Shown here one piece after another: positions 6,404 through 15,256 of a DNA stretch of 19,850 bases. The DNA comes from Chlorobiales bacterium (lineage in GTDB: Bacteria; Bacteroidota; Chlorobiia; Chlorobiales; Chlorobiaceae): positions 1 to 19,850 of the forward strand of contig JAKSCY010000402.1 of NCBI GenBank assembly GCA_022360355.1, read 5' to 3'. Positions within the stretch are counted from its first letter, which is position 1. Every line of letters begins with the position of its first letter. A program made the position numbers and the translations under genes. A model generated the notes under the pieces. The model did no database searches and was not told where the DNA came from. It was given only the letters and a program-made list of their open reading frames with translations.

Positions 6404-6770
6404 ACGAGTTCAAAAGCTGTTCGACCTTGTCCAGCAGATGGCTTATTTCGAATGGTTTCTTCACGATGGCGTGTGCACCTATTGCCCGGGCAGCATCGAG
6501 GTATCCGGCACGTTCGATTTTGCCGCCTCCTGATATGGCGAGGATTTTGGTGTCGGGGCTGTTCTCCCTAAGCTGAAGAATGATCTCCAGCCCCTCTTTC
6601 TGCGGCATGATGATGTCGGTAATGACAAGGTCGAACGGGTGTTCATTGAATAGTTTGTCCGCAAGTCTGCCGTTTTCTGCAGTCATTACCCTGTATCCTG
6701 CCTTTTCGAGGATTTTGCTGATCAACTTGAGGATATCGGGCTCATCGTCAATGACCAGAATCTGTTTCAT
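6402..6770 (-). CDS. Single-domain response regulator (CheY-like receiver)
   Basis: The 122-residue protein is one receiver domain with the full set of residues: acidic pair Asp8/Asp9, phospho-acceptor Asp52 in DLVITDIIMP, Ser80 of the switch and Lys105 in VKKPF. It has no output domain, so it must signal by protein-protein contact or act as a phosphate shuttle or sink. The ATG lies 22 bases inside the end of the upstream sensor-kinase gene. The overlap strongly suggests that the kinase is its phosphodonor. The kinase itself has no receiver domain, so the pair resembles a hybrid kinase split into two chains. Confidence 0.92.
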   Translation of the reverse strand: MKQILVIDDEPDILKLISKILEKAGYRVMTAENGRLADKLFNEHPFDLVITDIIMPQKEGLEIILQLRENSPDTKILAISGGGKIERAGYLDAARAIGAHAIVKKPFEISHLLDKVEQLLNS

Positions 6771-9762
6771 TGCTATCGGTTTTTTGCTGTTGTTGTTTTG
6801 TCATTAGGGGCAGAAAAACTGAAACCGAGGTCCCTTGGCCTTGCGTACTTTCGACCGTTATCTCACCATCGTGTCCCCGGACTATTCCATAGACGACCGA
6901 AAGCCCCAGTCCTGTTCCCTTGCCGACCCCTTTGGTTGTATAGAATGGATCGAACATTCTGTCTATTTCCTCCTTTTCCATACCTTTGCCGGTATCATGA
7001 ACAGTAATCCTTGCGTAGGACTGGTTTTCTTTGAGGTTTTTGTGGCTGGCGGCCATGAGGCTGTCGATAGTTATTTTTCCAAGCTCGACAGTGAGTGTTT
7101 TTGGTTCTGTTTCCATTGCCTGTGAGGCATTGGTGCAGAGGTTCATGACAACCTGCTGAACCTGAAATGCATCGCACATGACCGTATCGTCGAATTCCTC
7201 GATGATTTGCTCGGTCCTGACAGTGGAGGGAATGGAGTGTCTAAGGAAATCCATGGATTCTCTGATAAGGGGCTGCAGTTGCTGTGCTAGGAGGTTTTGC
7301 GGTTCTTGTCTGCTGAAAGTCAGTATCTGCTGGACGAGTTTTTTGGCTCGTTTTGCGGCTTTCAGAACGACTTGCAGATCCTGAACGGTGTCACTGTCCG
7401 GAGGCAGGGTATCGATCGCTATTTCGGTAAACCCGATGATCGGGGTCAGGATGTTGTTGAAATCATGGGCAATACCGCCTGAAAGTGTTCCGAGGGTTTC
7501 GAGTTTATGGCTGTTGCGAAGCTGATTTTCAAGCTTCCTGTTTCGTTCTTCCGCTGTTTTCTGCTCCGAGCGGTCCATTGAAATACCGATAACGCCTTCG
7601 ATTTCCCCCTGTTTATTGAACAGGGGGAACTTATTGGTGAGAACAGGAACACACGTGCCGTTCGGTAAAACAACCTCTTCCTCCATGTTCATGAGCGGCT
7701 GTCCGGTTTCCATAACCGTTTTGTCGGTAGAACGATAATGGTTGGCTATTGCTTCAGGAAAGATGTCGTAATCGTTTTTTCCCGTCAACTGTTCAGGCGA
7801 AAGATGGTCGTGCTGTTCAAGTCCATAGCGGTTGGTAAAGGTATAGCGAAGATCTCTGTTTTTCATGTAGATATATGCAGGAACCGATTCGGTGACGGTT
7901 TCCAGCATGATGGTTTTTTCCTGCAATTCTGATTCTGTTTTTTTTCGGATAGTGATGTCACGGAAAATGCTGTATATGATATCCCGGTTGTCGAGCCTCA
8001 TTTTGTGGCTGATGATCTCAACGGGTATTTTGCGGCCGTCTTTGTGCTGAACGAAAGATTCCATCGGTATACTTGTTACGGATTTCCGAGACTCCGTTTC
8101 GTTCTCCCTGAAGGATTTTACGATGATTTCCTGTTGATCTTCGGGGTGCAATGAGGTGAAATGTTTTCCGGCCAGCTCATCCCTGGTCAAGCCGGTCAGT
8201 GTCGATGCTTTCTCGTTTGCTCGTGTGATGATGCCGCTTGATGCATCAGCAAGAAAAATGGCATCGGGGGATTCTTCGAAAAGAGACCGGAAACGGGCTT
8301 CGTTCTCTTTCAGGACATTCTGGTAAAGAATCTGTTCGGTGATATCGACACTCGATGCTCCGAGCATCGATGGACGGCTGTTTTCGGAGCTGATAGGGAA
8401 GATGACGCTATGAAAGTACCTTGCGCGGTTGCTGATTGTAATATGGTCTCTTACTGTGATCGGGGTGTTTGTCTCGATGACCTTCCCTGTTCGTTCCATA
8501 AATACCTTGACGAGTTCAGGAAGCAGCAGGTCGGCAAAACTCTTCCCGACGATTTCCTCTGCGGGCATTCCGAGAAACTCGGATGTTGCCTTGTTGACCA
8601 TCAGGTATTCTCCGTCAGGTGAAAAGATGGCGATCAATGTAGGGGAGTGATCATAAAAGGCCTGTATTTCAGCCGCCAGTTTTTCAAGATCTTTACGTGA
8701 CTGGCGGCTGCGCTCGATTCTTGTGGTCAGTGCCAGGGTTCCCGTGAAAAGAATCAGGCCGGTAAGAATGGTGAGTGTTATGTAGTCAAGTTTGGCGGGA
8801 ACAATTGTCATAAGCCTGTTTTCCGGGACAAGGGATACCATGTACCAGTAAAAATTATTCGAGCCGGTGGAAGAGTTGCTCGGCAGGGGATAAATTTTTT
8901 TGAACGTGAAAAGTCCGCTTTTTGTGTGAAACTGGCCTTCAGCGGTGTCACTGATGCGTGTCCATTCGTCGGAGAAGTGGGCTGCAAAAGTGGTGGCCTT
9001 TTCCGTCCCGGGAAACATGAAGCCCCAGTTGTTCTCGTCCGGGGCACCGGTCAGATAGAATCCTTCATCATTCAGCAGCATCAGTTTCTCATGCCGGACG
9101 GTGCGATGAAGGCCAAGAGTATCGAAAAGCAGCTGACCCCGGAAGTTGATAACGGCAATACCGCATTTCTCTCCGTAACGGTCAAAGACCGATCTGGCAA
9201 AACGGAGAGTCGGCTTATGCGGCCACTCGATTTCTTGATGCTCGATATTCAGGTCGAAAGGAGAGATATATACATCGTTGGCTTCCAACTGCTGGGCTGC
9301 CGGAAAATAATATCGATGTTTTTTTTCCTGAAGTTGTGATTCCGCTACCGGATAGGCCCCTTTTAACGAGTCATAGTTGATACGGAGCACCTCTTTTCCA
9401 CTGGTATCGAGATAACGGAGCTGATCATAAATTGTTTTTGCATTACTGAGTGATATAAGGGTTTTGTTTACTCTTTCAGCGGCTGTTCCGCGGGGATTTT
9501 CGAGAGCATTGGGAGCTTCGGGGAGGGAAGCGATGAAATGCAGGTCCTGGATGGTGTCTTCAATCTTTTTTGTCAGGCATTGCTGCTTGTCTATCATGTT
9601 TTTTTGAGCAGCTTCCCTTATTTCTTTCATGTTGCGTGACTGTTCACTCCTGTAGACATGAAGACTCATCAGGACCACGACGGCCATCAGCGGAAGAAAA
9701 ATGAGAGCCGACTGAAGCAGTACTCTGGGATGTTTCAGCTCTTTTGGCAGGATAATGCTCAT
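6748..9762 (-). CDS. Membrane sensor histidine kinase with dCache-like sensor and three PAS domains
   Basis: The 1004-residue kinase has a first membrane segment at about 15-37, an extracytoplasmic region of about 290 residues that looks like a double-Cache sensor, and a second segment at about 328-347. Three PAS domains begin near 367, 490 and 622. The phosphorylation site is His766 in GGIAHDFNNIL, and the ATPase domain has N-box Asn874, DTGKGM at 923-928, FDPFYTTK at 937-944 and GKGTGLGLS at 947-955. The HDFNN type places it with NtrB-like kinases often paired with separate receivers. It senses an unidentified periplasmic ligand. A short poly-Gln stretch occurs near the C terminus. The gene is preceded by a long intergenic region with a perfect palindrome and overlaps the receiver gene. 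Confidence 0.93.
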   Translation of the reverse strand: MSIILPKELKHPRVLLQSALIFLPLMAVVVLMSLHVYRSEQSRNMKEIREAAQKNMIDKQQCLTKKIEDTIQDLHFIASLPEAPNALENPRGTAAERVNKTLISLSNAKTIYDQLRYLDTSGKEVLRINYDSLKGAYPVAESQLQEKKHRYYFPAAQQLEANDVYISPFDLNIEHQEIEWPHKPTLRFARSVFDRYGEKCGIAVINFRGQLLFDTLGLHRTVRHEKLMLLNDEGFYLTGAPDENNWGFMFPGTEKATTFAAHFSDEWTRISDTAEGQFHTKSGLFTFKKIYPLPSNSSTGSNNFYWYMVSLVPENRLMTIVPAKLDYITLTILTGLILFTGTLALTTRIERSRQSRKDLEKLAAEIQAFYDHSPTLIAIFSPDGEYLMVNKATSEFLGMPAEEIVGKSFADLLLPELVKVFMERTGKVIETNTPITVRDHITISNRARYFHSVIFPISSENSRPSMLGASSVDITEQILYQNVLKENEARFRSLFEESPDAIFLADASSGIITRANEKASTLTGLTRDELAGKHFTSLHPEDQQEIIVKSFRENETESRKSVTSIPMESFVQHKDGRKIPVEIISHKMRLDNRDIIYSIFRDITIRKKTESELQEKTIMLETVTESVPAYIYMKNRDLRYTFTNRYGLEQHDHLSPEQLTGKNDYDIFPEAIANHYRSTDKTVMETGQPLMNMEEEVVLPNGTCVPVLTNKFPLFNKQGEIEGVIGISMDRSEQKTAEERNRKLENQLRNSHKLETLGTLSGGIAHDFNNILTPIIGFTEIAIDTLPPDSDTVQDLQVVLKAAKRAKKLVQQILTFSRQEPQNLLAQQLQPLIRESMDFLRHSIPSTVRTEQIIEEFDDTVMCDAFQVQQVVMNLCTNASQAMETEPKTLTVELGKITIDSLMAASHKNLKENQSYARITVHDTGKGMEKEEIDRMFDPFYTTKGVGKGTGLGLSVVYGIVRGHDGEITVESTQGQGTSVSVFLPLMTKQQQQKTDSNETDSGH

Positions 9763-9819
9763 GGTTTTTGGGGATCAGGGCATCAATTACGAACACACGA
9801 CCTCTATGATGTTTCACGT

Positions 9820-9837
9820 CTGCTTTTTAAAAAGCAG
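9820..9837. promoter_or_regulatory. 18-bp perfect palindrome between divergent genes
   Basis: CTGCTTTTTAAAAAGCAG is self-complementary over its whole length. It lies 58 bases upstream of the kinase ATG and about 190 bases upstream of the tetR-like ATG. It could be a dimeric regulator's operator for the kinase gene, or an AT-rich hairpin. With no loop and a position upstream of both genes, a terminator is less likely. Confidence 0.45.
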
Positions 9838-9883
9838 CGGGTTGATTGTGCCTGGAGCGCATCGAAGTTCATCGTTTTCGTTG

Positions 9884-9921
9884 TTGTCCTTTCCTGACAA
9901 TGTACAGGACTTTTGTAAAAG
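9884..9921. other. Cluster of overlapping small inverted repeats
   Basis: TTGTC (9884-9888) pairs with GACAA (9896-9900), GTCCT (9886-9890) pairs with AGGAC (9906-9910), and CTTTT-GT-AAAAG spans 9910-9921. The first two are mutually exclusive pairings sharing bases. They lie in the divergent control region and might be alternative operator half-sites; no function can be assigned. Confidence 0.25.
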
Positions 9922-9970
9922 GTTAAACAAGAGCCCTCGGGAGGTATTACGGAATTTTTTTGTTTGTTTC

Positions 9971-9999
9971 TTGGCGTTTGAAGTATAAATGAATATACT
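9971..9999 (+). promoter_or_regulatory. Promoter of the TetR-ABC efflux operon
   Basis: TTGGCG at 9971-9976 and TATACT at 9994-9999 are separated by exactly 17 bases. The predicted transcription start, about 10006, falls at the edge of the palindrome at 10006-10025, which fits repression by a factor bound just downstream of the promoter. Confidence 0.6.
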
Positions 10000-10005
10000 G
10001 AGCGT

Positions 10006-10025
10006 TTGAATGGACGTCCAGCCAA
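10006..10025. promoter_or_regulatory. Putative TetR-family operator
   Basis: TTGAATGGACGTCCAGCCAA has a perfect 10-bp core palindrome (TGGACGTCCA, 10011-10020) and symmetric outer TTG/CAA triplets, 16 of 20 bases matching. It overlaps the expected transcription start and ends just before the regulator's ATG. Position and size fit autoregulation by the TetR protein. The core was not seen anywhere else in the window. Confidence 0.55.
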
Positions 10026-10026
10026 T

Positions 10027-10695
10027 ATGATAAATTCCTGTTTTGATGCCGTGAAAAATCAAACAACCTTTTCAGGTGTAAGCAAATTTCCGGGAAAGGG
10101 GAACACCGGAGAACAGGATAAAACATCTCTTATTCTTGCAGCCGCTAAGCAAGTTCTTTCCCAGCATGGGTATGCAGGTACGACAATATCCCGTGTTGCG
10201 GCAGAGGCAGGGGTCAGCAGAGGGCTGCTTCATTATTATTTCAGGAACAAGGAAGATATGCTTGCCAGGGTTCTTCAGGACAACATGGGGACAACCGGCA
10301 GGCTTCTCGGGGATATTCTCAAGCAAAGCCTTTCAACTGAACATTTTGCTGCCAGTCTAACCTCGGTTTTCAGGGAGATTTACGATAATAAAAGAGAGTT
10401 TTTCACGCTCTTCATGGAGGGCATTTCAGTTTCACGGCAAAGTGAAACGGTCATGAAGGAAATGAGTTCTCTGTATATGGAGTTCCGGAATTCCCTTCAA
10501 AAAGGGATTGAAGCAATGAAAGAGCGCAATGTTATCGAGCCCGAACTTTCTGCAGAAGACCTTGCATTCCTGATAACCTGGCTTTTGGATGGTTTTGGGC
10601 TGCAACTCGTCATGGTTCCTGGAATCGGAAACGACAACGAGGTATGGAACTGCTTTGAAAAAGGCATTGTGCTGCTTGTAAAAGGTACGACATAG
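10027..10695 (+). CDS. TetR/AcrR-family transcriptional regulator
   Basis: The 222-residue protein has the family's N-terminal DNA-binding domain. SLILAAAKQVLSQHGYAGTTISRVAAEAGVSRGLLHYYFRNKEDML spans about 33-78 and includes the helix-turn-helix. A variable C-terminal ligand domain with a hydrophobic end follows. There are some 30 residues ahead of the usual TetR start, longer than normal. ATG 10027 is the first in-frame ATG; a TTG at 10006 is possible but lies in the operator. No Shine-Dalgarno is clear. It stands first in an operon with the ATPase, permease and membrane-fusion genes, so it probably represses this efflux system and itself. The inducer is unknown. Confidence 0.9.
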   Translation: MINSCFDAVKNQTTFSGVSKFPGKGNTGEQDKTSLILAAAKQVLSQHGYAGTTISRVAAEAGVSRGLLHYYFRNKEDMLARVLQDNMGTTGRLLGDILKQSLSTEHFAASLTSVFREIYDNKREFFTLFMEGISVSRQSETVMKEMSSLYMEFRNSLQKGIEAMKERNVIEPELSAEDLAFLITWLLDGFGLQLVMVPGIGNDNEVWNCFEKGIVLLVKGTT

Positions 10696-10729
10696 TTGCG
10701 GCCGACGATAGACAAAGCTCGTTATTTTT

Positions 10730-11458
10730 ATGGGATATAACAGGAACAGTACGCATGAGCCTGTACTCCGTGTAGACAATGTCAGCAAGATCTACACCAT
10801 GGGTGAAGTAAAGGTCGAAGCCTTGAGGCACGTTTCGGCTGATTTTTATGAAGGTGAGCTTGTTGTTTTGCTTGGGACTTCCGGGAGCGGAAAATCTACA
10901 CTGCTGAATATTATAGGAGGGCTCGATGTTCCATCCAAAGGCCGGATGTATTTTCGCTCCAAGGAAATGACTGCCGTGACCGAGGACGAACTGACCGTTT
11001 ACCGAAGGGAATCCATAGGTTTTGTTTTCCAGTTCTATAATCTCATTTCCAGCCTCACCGCGCTTGAAAACGTGCAGCTCGTGACGGAAATATCGTCGAA
11101 TCCCATGTCGGCCCAGGAAGCATTGACGCTTGTCAGCCTCGGTGACCGCATGAACCATTTTCCTTCGCAGCTTTCGGGAGGGGAACAGCAGCGGGTCGCA
11201 ATAGCCCGAGCTGTCGCCAAACGTCCGGAACTGCTGCTTTGCGATGAACCTACCGGTGCACTTGATTACGAGACCGGAAAACTCGTTCTCGAGGTAATCC
11301 GCAAAGTAAACCAGGAACTGGGTACAACGACACTGGTGATCACGCATAATGTTTCCATTGCTGCCATGGCGGACAGGGTGATCCACATGCGGAGCGGAGA
11401 AATAACCGAGATAGAACGGAATGCAAGGAAACTCTCTCCTTCGGAACTGAGCTGGTAA
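10730..11458 (+). CDS. ABC transporter ATPase, MacB/LolD type
   Basis: The 242-residue protein has all ATPase motifs: Walker [10 protein letters not shown] at 49-57, Q-loop Gln101, signature LSGGEQQR at 148-155, Walker B LLLCDEP at 168-174 and switch His206. The [10 protein letters not shown] segment and [10 protein letters not shown] are characteristic of the MacB/LolD/FtsE family, whose members drive FtsX-type permeases that do mechanotransmission rather than pump through the membrane. It should power the 787-residue permease encoded six bases downstream. It starts 34 bases after tetR without a visible Shine-Dalgarno. Confidence 0.93.
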   Translation: MGYNRNSTHEPVLRVDNVSKIYTMGEVKVEALRHVSADFYEGELVVLLGTSGSGKSTLLNIIGGLDVPSKGRMYFRSKEMTAVTEDELTVYRRESIGFVFQFYNLISSLTALENVQLVTEISSNPMSAQEALTLVSLGDRMNHFPSQLSGGEQQRVAIARAVAKRPELLLCDEPTGALDYETGKLVLEVIRKVNQELGTTTLVITHNVSIAAMADRVIHMRSGEITEIERNARKLSPSELSW

Positions 11459-11464
11459 GAAAAC

Positions 11465-13828
11465 ATGAAACAGCTTAACCGCAAACTCCTGCGTGAACTG
11501 CTGCGCATGAAAGGCCAGATGATTGCCGTGGCGGCGGTTGTCGCCTGCGGCATATCGGTGTTTGTTTCGATGAGCAGCGTCGAGTACTCTTTGAGGACCA
11601 CCAAGGATCGCTATTACAGCGATTACCGTTTTGCCGATGTTTTCATGCAGGCGAAACGTGCGCCTGAGGCCATGCTGGAAAGTGTAAGGAATATTCGCGG
11701 GGTCGCAGCAGTCAGGTCTCGTATTGTTGCTGACGTAACTCTTGATGTGCCGGGCCTGAACGAACCGGCAAGCGGAAGGCTGGTATCGATGCCGGACAGG
11801 AAACGGCCGGTTCTCAACGACGTATTTCTTCGTGAGGGCCGTTATATCGAGGCTGGCCATCCTGAAGAGGTCATTGCGAGTGAAACTTTTATGGATGCAA
11901 ACGGTCTTCAGATCGGTGATCGTGTGGGAGCGGTAATCAACGGGCGCTGGAAAGAGTTGGTTATCGTTGGTAAAGGACTTTCACCCGAATACATCTATGA
12001 GGTTCAACCCGGAGCATTTTTCCCTGATAACCGGCGTTTCGGCGTCTTCTGGATGAGCCGAAAGGCTCTTGAATCGGCGCTTGACATGACAAGTGCATTC
12101 AACGATCTATCGCTCACGCTTGCCCATGGTGCTTCGGAAAAAGATGTTATCCGAAGGTTGGATGACATGTTCAGGCGTTATGGCTCTCTGGGGGCGTATG
12201 GCCGGAGTGAGCAGCTTTCCGACCGTTTCATTTCCGATGAAATCAAGCAGGCGGGAATGCAGATAACCGTATTGCCGACTATCTTTCTCGGGGTTGCTGT
12301 TTTTTTGCTCAATATTGTCCTGAAAAGGCTTGTCACTACCCAGAGAGATCAGATTGCCGTGATGAAGGCCATGGGGTACACCAATGAGGAGGTCGGGTTG
12401 CACTATCTTGGTTTCGCGATGGTTCCGGTAGTGATTGGTGCAGTCGCAGGTACGGCGATCGGTGCCTGGCTCGGTCTTGGTTTAACCGGGGTTTATGAGG
12501 GGTTCTATCATTTTGCGGAACTGATCTACTATTTTCGATTTGAGGAAGTTGCACTATCGGTTCTTCTGAGTGCGGGTGCCGCTCTTGTTGGTTCTCTCAG
12601 CGCGGTAAGTCATGCTGTTTCGCTACCGCCCGCCGAAGCGATGCGTCCGGAAGCGCCGGTTGTTTACAAGGCGGGTTTTCTTGATCGCAAGGAGTTTCAG
12701 AAAAAAGTTCCCGTGTCGATACGTATCATCATCAGGAATCTTGAGAGGCGGAGATGGAAGGCCGCTCTTTCAGTGCTTATGATCGCTTTTGCCGTAGCCA
12801 TACTGATCGCGGGTCGCTACAGTTATGATGCGATCAACCATCTTATTCTTGTAGAATTCAATGAAAAGCATCGTGAGGATCTGACGGTTATTTTCAATGA
12901 ATCGAGACCTCGCTCCCTTCAATACGAACTCTCATCCCTGGAAGGAGTGCTTGAACAGGAATTTTATAGGGAGGAACCGGCAAGACTGGTATATCAACAC
13001 CGCTCACGCCGTCAGTCGATAACCGGCCTGAAGACTGCCGATGGCTTGAAACGTCTGGTCGATGCGCATAATCGTCAAATGAAGCTTCCTGAAAAGGGTC
13101 TTCTTCTTTCAACTACTTTGGCAAACGTTCTCGGAGTATCACCGGGCGATACTATGACAGTAGAGTTTCTCCAGGGAAAGCGGCGTACCGTGAAGGTCCC
13201 TGTCGGAGGGACAATTGACGAACTCCTCGGTTTATCGGCATATATGCGTATCGAGAATCTTGATCTCCTCACACACGAGGCTGGCATTGTGACGGCCGCG
13301 TATCTGAGAGTCGATGATGCCGAGTCTGAAAAACTCTTTGCGGATTTCAAGGAAATGCCCGGTGTTGCCGGAACATCGATGCTGAAAGCGATGCAGGAGA
13401 GTTTTGAGGAATTGATTGCTCAGAGTACGACGACATCGACGGTTATTCTCACTACCTTTGCGAGCATTCTGGCTTTTGCAGTGGTCTACAACGGGGCGAG
13501 GATTTCGCTGTCGGAGAGGGCAAGGGAATTGTCAAGCCTTCGCGTGTTGGGATTGACCAGACGGGAGATCGCGATTATACTCCTTGGCGAGCAGGCTATT
13601 CTCACAGCGATTGCTATTCCGGTTGGGTTTCTTATCGGTATCGGGCTTTCGGTTCTCCTTGCTTTGGGGCTGAGTTCAGAGCTTTACCGCATGCCTGTTG
13701 TTTTCAGCAGTTTCAACTTTGTTTTCGCGCTGATTGTTATCGTTGTTGTAGCTGTTTTTTCAGGTCTTATGGTGCACTTCCGGTTGAACCGGCTCGATCT
13801 GATAGCGGTTTTGAAAACCAGGGAGTAG
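11465..13828 (+). CDS. FtsX-type ABC permease with two FtsX domains
   Basis: The 787-residue protein has a first membrane helix at about 18-38, then a large extracytoplasmic domain to about 260. The first FtsX three-helix block follows ([17 protein letters not shown] onward, with the [16 protein letters not shown] loop). A further helix lies near residue 440, then a second external domain and the C-terminal FtsX block ([41 protein letters not shown] onward). The REL-SLRVLG loops contact the ATPase in this superfamily. With two FtsX blocks on one chain it resembles the long DUF214/LolE-like permeases rather than single-block MacB. With the fusion protein it likely forms a DevBCA- or MacAB-like exporter of a hydrophobic compound, lipid or peptide. 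Confidence 0.92.
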   Translation: MKQLNRKLLRELLRMKGQMIAVAAVVACGISVFVSMSSVEYSLRTTKDRYYSDYRFADVFMQAKRAPEAMLESVRNIRGVAAVRSRIVADVTLDVPGLNEPASGRLVSMPDRKRPVLNDVFLREGRYIEAGHPEEVIASETFMDANGLQIGDRVGAVINGRWKELVIVGKGLSPEYIYEVQPGAFFPDNRRFGVFWMSRKALESALDMTSAFNDLSLTLAHGASEKDVIRRLDDMFRRYGSLGAYGRSEQLSDRFISDEIKQAGMQITVLPTIFLGVAVFLLNIVLKRLVTTQRDQIAVMKAMGYTNEEVGLHYLGFAMVPVVIGAVAGTAIGAWLGLGLTGVYEGFYHFAELIYYFRFEEVALSVLLSAGAALVGSLSAVSHAVSLPPAEAMRPEAPVVYKAGFLDRKEFQKKVPVSIRIIIRNLERRRWKAALSVLMIAFAVAILIAGRYSYDAINHLILVEFNEKHREDLTVIFNESRPRSLQYELSSLEGVLEQEFYREEPARLVYQHRSRRQSITGLKTADGLKRLVDAHNRQMKLPEKGLLLSTTLANVLGVSPGDTMTVEFLQGKRRTVKVPVGGTIDELLGLSAYMRIENLDLLTHEAGIVTAAYLRVDDAESEKLFADFKEMPGVAGTSMLKAMQESFEELIAQSTTTSTVILTTFASILAFAVVYNGARISLSERARELSSLRVLGLTRREIAIILLGEQAILTAIAIPVGFLIGIGLSVLLALGLSSELYRMPVVFSSFNFVFALIVIVVVAVFSGLMVHFRLNRLDLIAVLKTRE

Positions 13829-13834
13829 GTTGTT

Positions 13835-13862
13835 AAGTCAAAGGGCAAAAGTCAAAGGGTAA
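13835..13862 (+). repeat. Tandem purine-rich direct repeat
   Basis: A 14-base unit, AAGTCAAAGGG(C/T)AA, occurs twice in tandem with one mismatch just after the permease stop. A longer A/G-rich run follows to about 13890, then GTGCT(G/A)AG-type repeats near 13912 and 13940. Such simple purine tracts occur as intergenic filler in several bacterial genomes. Here they fill a gap of 196 bases inside an otherwise tight operon. Confidence 0.5.
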
Positions 13863-14024
13863 AAGGAAAAAATCAGAAAAAGAAACAGGGGACAAAGTCG
13901 TCAAGTAGAAGGTGCTGAGCAATGAGAGGAGAAGGTTATGTGCTAAGTGTTAGGTTTTATGGTGCCCGGTTAGCTTGATAGCAGAAGCGGGATTCCAAGT
14001 GGGGGTTTTTCAATAATTGCTTTA

Positions 14025-15200
14025 ATGAAAAGGAGAATGAAATTTTCAAAAACACAGCGTATTACAGCCATTTCTGGACTGGTTGTCGTGGCGATCCTGT
14101 TGTTTGTGATGAAGCCTTCGCCGCTGCAGGTTGATGCCGAGTCCATCCGGAAGGGGGAACTGACCGTAACCCTTGACGGCGAGGGTATGACAAGAGTGCG
14201 CGACAGCTTTACTGTGGCTGCCCCGGTGAACGGCAGAGTGGAGCGCATTACACTTGAAGAGGGTGATTTTGTGCAAAAAAACAGTGTTGTCGCCCGTGTG
14301 ACGCCGCCTCCGCTCAATACCCGCGAGTTTGAAGAGGCCGAGGCAAGATCCCGTTCGGCAGAGGCAGTACTTGAAGCTGCCCGTGCAAGTGAAAGGCAGG
14401 TCCAGGTTGACCTGGATCAGGCGGCCAGAAAATACAACCGCTACAAAAATCTCTACGGGAAAGGGGCTGTTGCTGCAGAGACTTTCGAAGAGGTGAAAAC
14501 AGCCTGGCAGGTTCTTCAAAAGCAGCATCAGGCCTCGCTGCTCAACGTGGAGTCGGCGCGCTATGACTTTGAGGCTGCCCTTTCGATGATCGGTCAATCG
14601 GAAAGCGGCAACACCGTTAATGTTTTTGCACCCGACAGCGGCAGGGTGCTGAGAGTGTTTGAAAAAAGTGAGCGTGTTGTTTCTGCAGGGACTCCGCTTG
14701 TTGAAATGGGTAATCCTGAAGATATAGAACTTGTAATTGACGTACTTTCTTCGGATGCTGTCAAGGTGGAGCCTGATATGAGGGTGCAGGTAGAGGAGTG
14801 GGGAGGAGGTACGGTGCTTTCCGGTGTTGTTCGGACTGTCGAACCGGCAGCGTTTACCAAAATTTCCGCATTGGGTATAGAGGAGAAGCGGGTCAACATC
14901 ATTGTTGATCTGGAAGAGCCGGAATCAAGGCTTGGTGACAACTACCGTATACAGGCAAAGATTATACTGTGGCAAGGCGAAGGTGTTTTGCAGGTGCCTG
15001 TCAGCAGTATTTTTCGGGGCGACCAGGGGTGGAATGTTTTTGAGATCAGAAACGGTAAGGCAGTAAGACAACCGATAACAATTGGAAAACGGGGGACTTA
15101 CTATGCCGAAGTTCTCGGTGGTCTCGAGGAAGGTGATGTGGTTGTGATACATCCAACCAACGATCTTGAAGATGACATGCGGGTCAAGGTGATGAAATAG
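14025..15200 (+). CDS. HlyD/MacA-type membrane fusion protein
   Basis: The 391-residue periplasmic adaptor has one N-terminal membrane anchor (about 13-29). A first lipoyl half is at about 60-95 (VAAPVNGRVERITLEEGDFVQKNSVVARV). A coiled-coil hairpin spans about 100-190, rich in Ala, Glu and Arg, with the LYGKGAVAAETFEEVK turn. A second lipoyl half is at about 198-228, followed by beta-barrel and membrane-proximal domains to the end. It should bridge the FtsX permease to an outer-membrane TolC-type channel encoded elsewhere. Two in-frame ATGs (14025, 14037) are possible; an AAGGAG lies too close to the second for ideal use. It follows the permease after 196 bases of repeat-like sequence, longer than other gaps in the operon. 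Confidence 0.93.
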   Translation: MKRRMKFSKTQRITAISGLVVVAILLFVMKPSPLQVDAESIRKGELTVTLDGEGMTRVRDSFTVAAPVNGRVERITLEEGDFVQKNSVVARVTPPPLNTREFEEAEARSRSAEAVLEAARASERQVQVDLDQAARKYNRYKNLYGKGAVAAETFEEVKTAWQVLQKQHQASLLNVESARYDFEAALSMIGQSESGNTVNVFAPDSGRVLRVFEKSERVVSAGTPLVEMGNPEDIELVIDVLSSDAVKVEPDMRVQVEEWGGGTVLSGVVRTVEPAAFTKISALGIEEKRVNIIVDLEEPESRLGDNYRIQAKIILWQGEGVLQVPVSSIFRGDQGWNVFEIRNGKAVRQPITIGKRGTYYAEVLGGLEEGDVVVIHPTNDLEDDMRVKVMK

Positions 15201-15256
15201 CGTATGCATACCGATCCACCCGACAAGAAGCCATGGAGGGTGTTTTTTGAAAAGGT

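Noticed and set aside
10610..11860. 416-codon minus-strand open frame
   Set aside because: It lies antisense to the ABC ATPase and the permease start and has no protein-like features.
13829..13870. CRISPR-like repeat array
   Set aside because: Only two 14-base units are present in direct tandem with no spacers and no cas genes.
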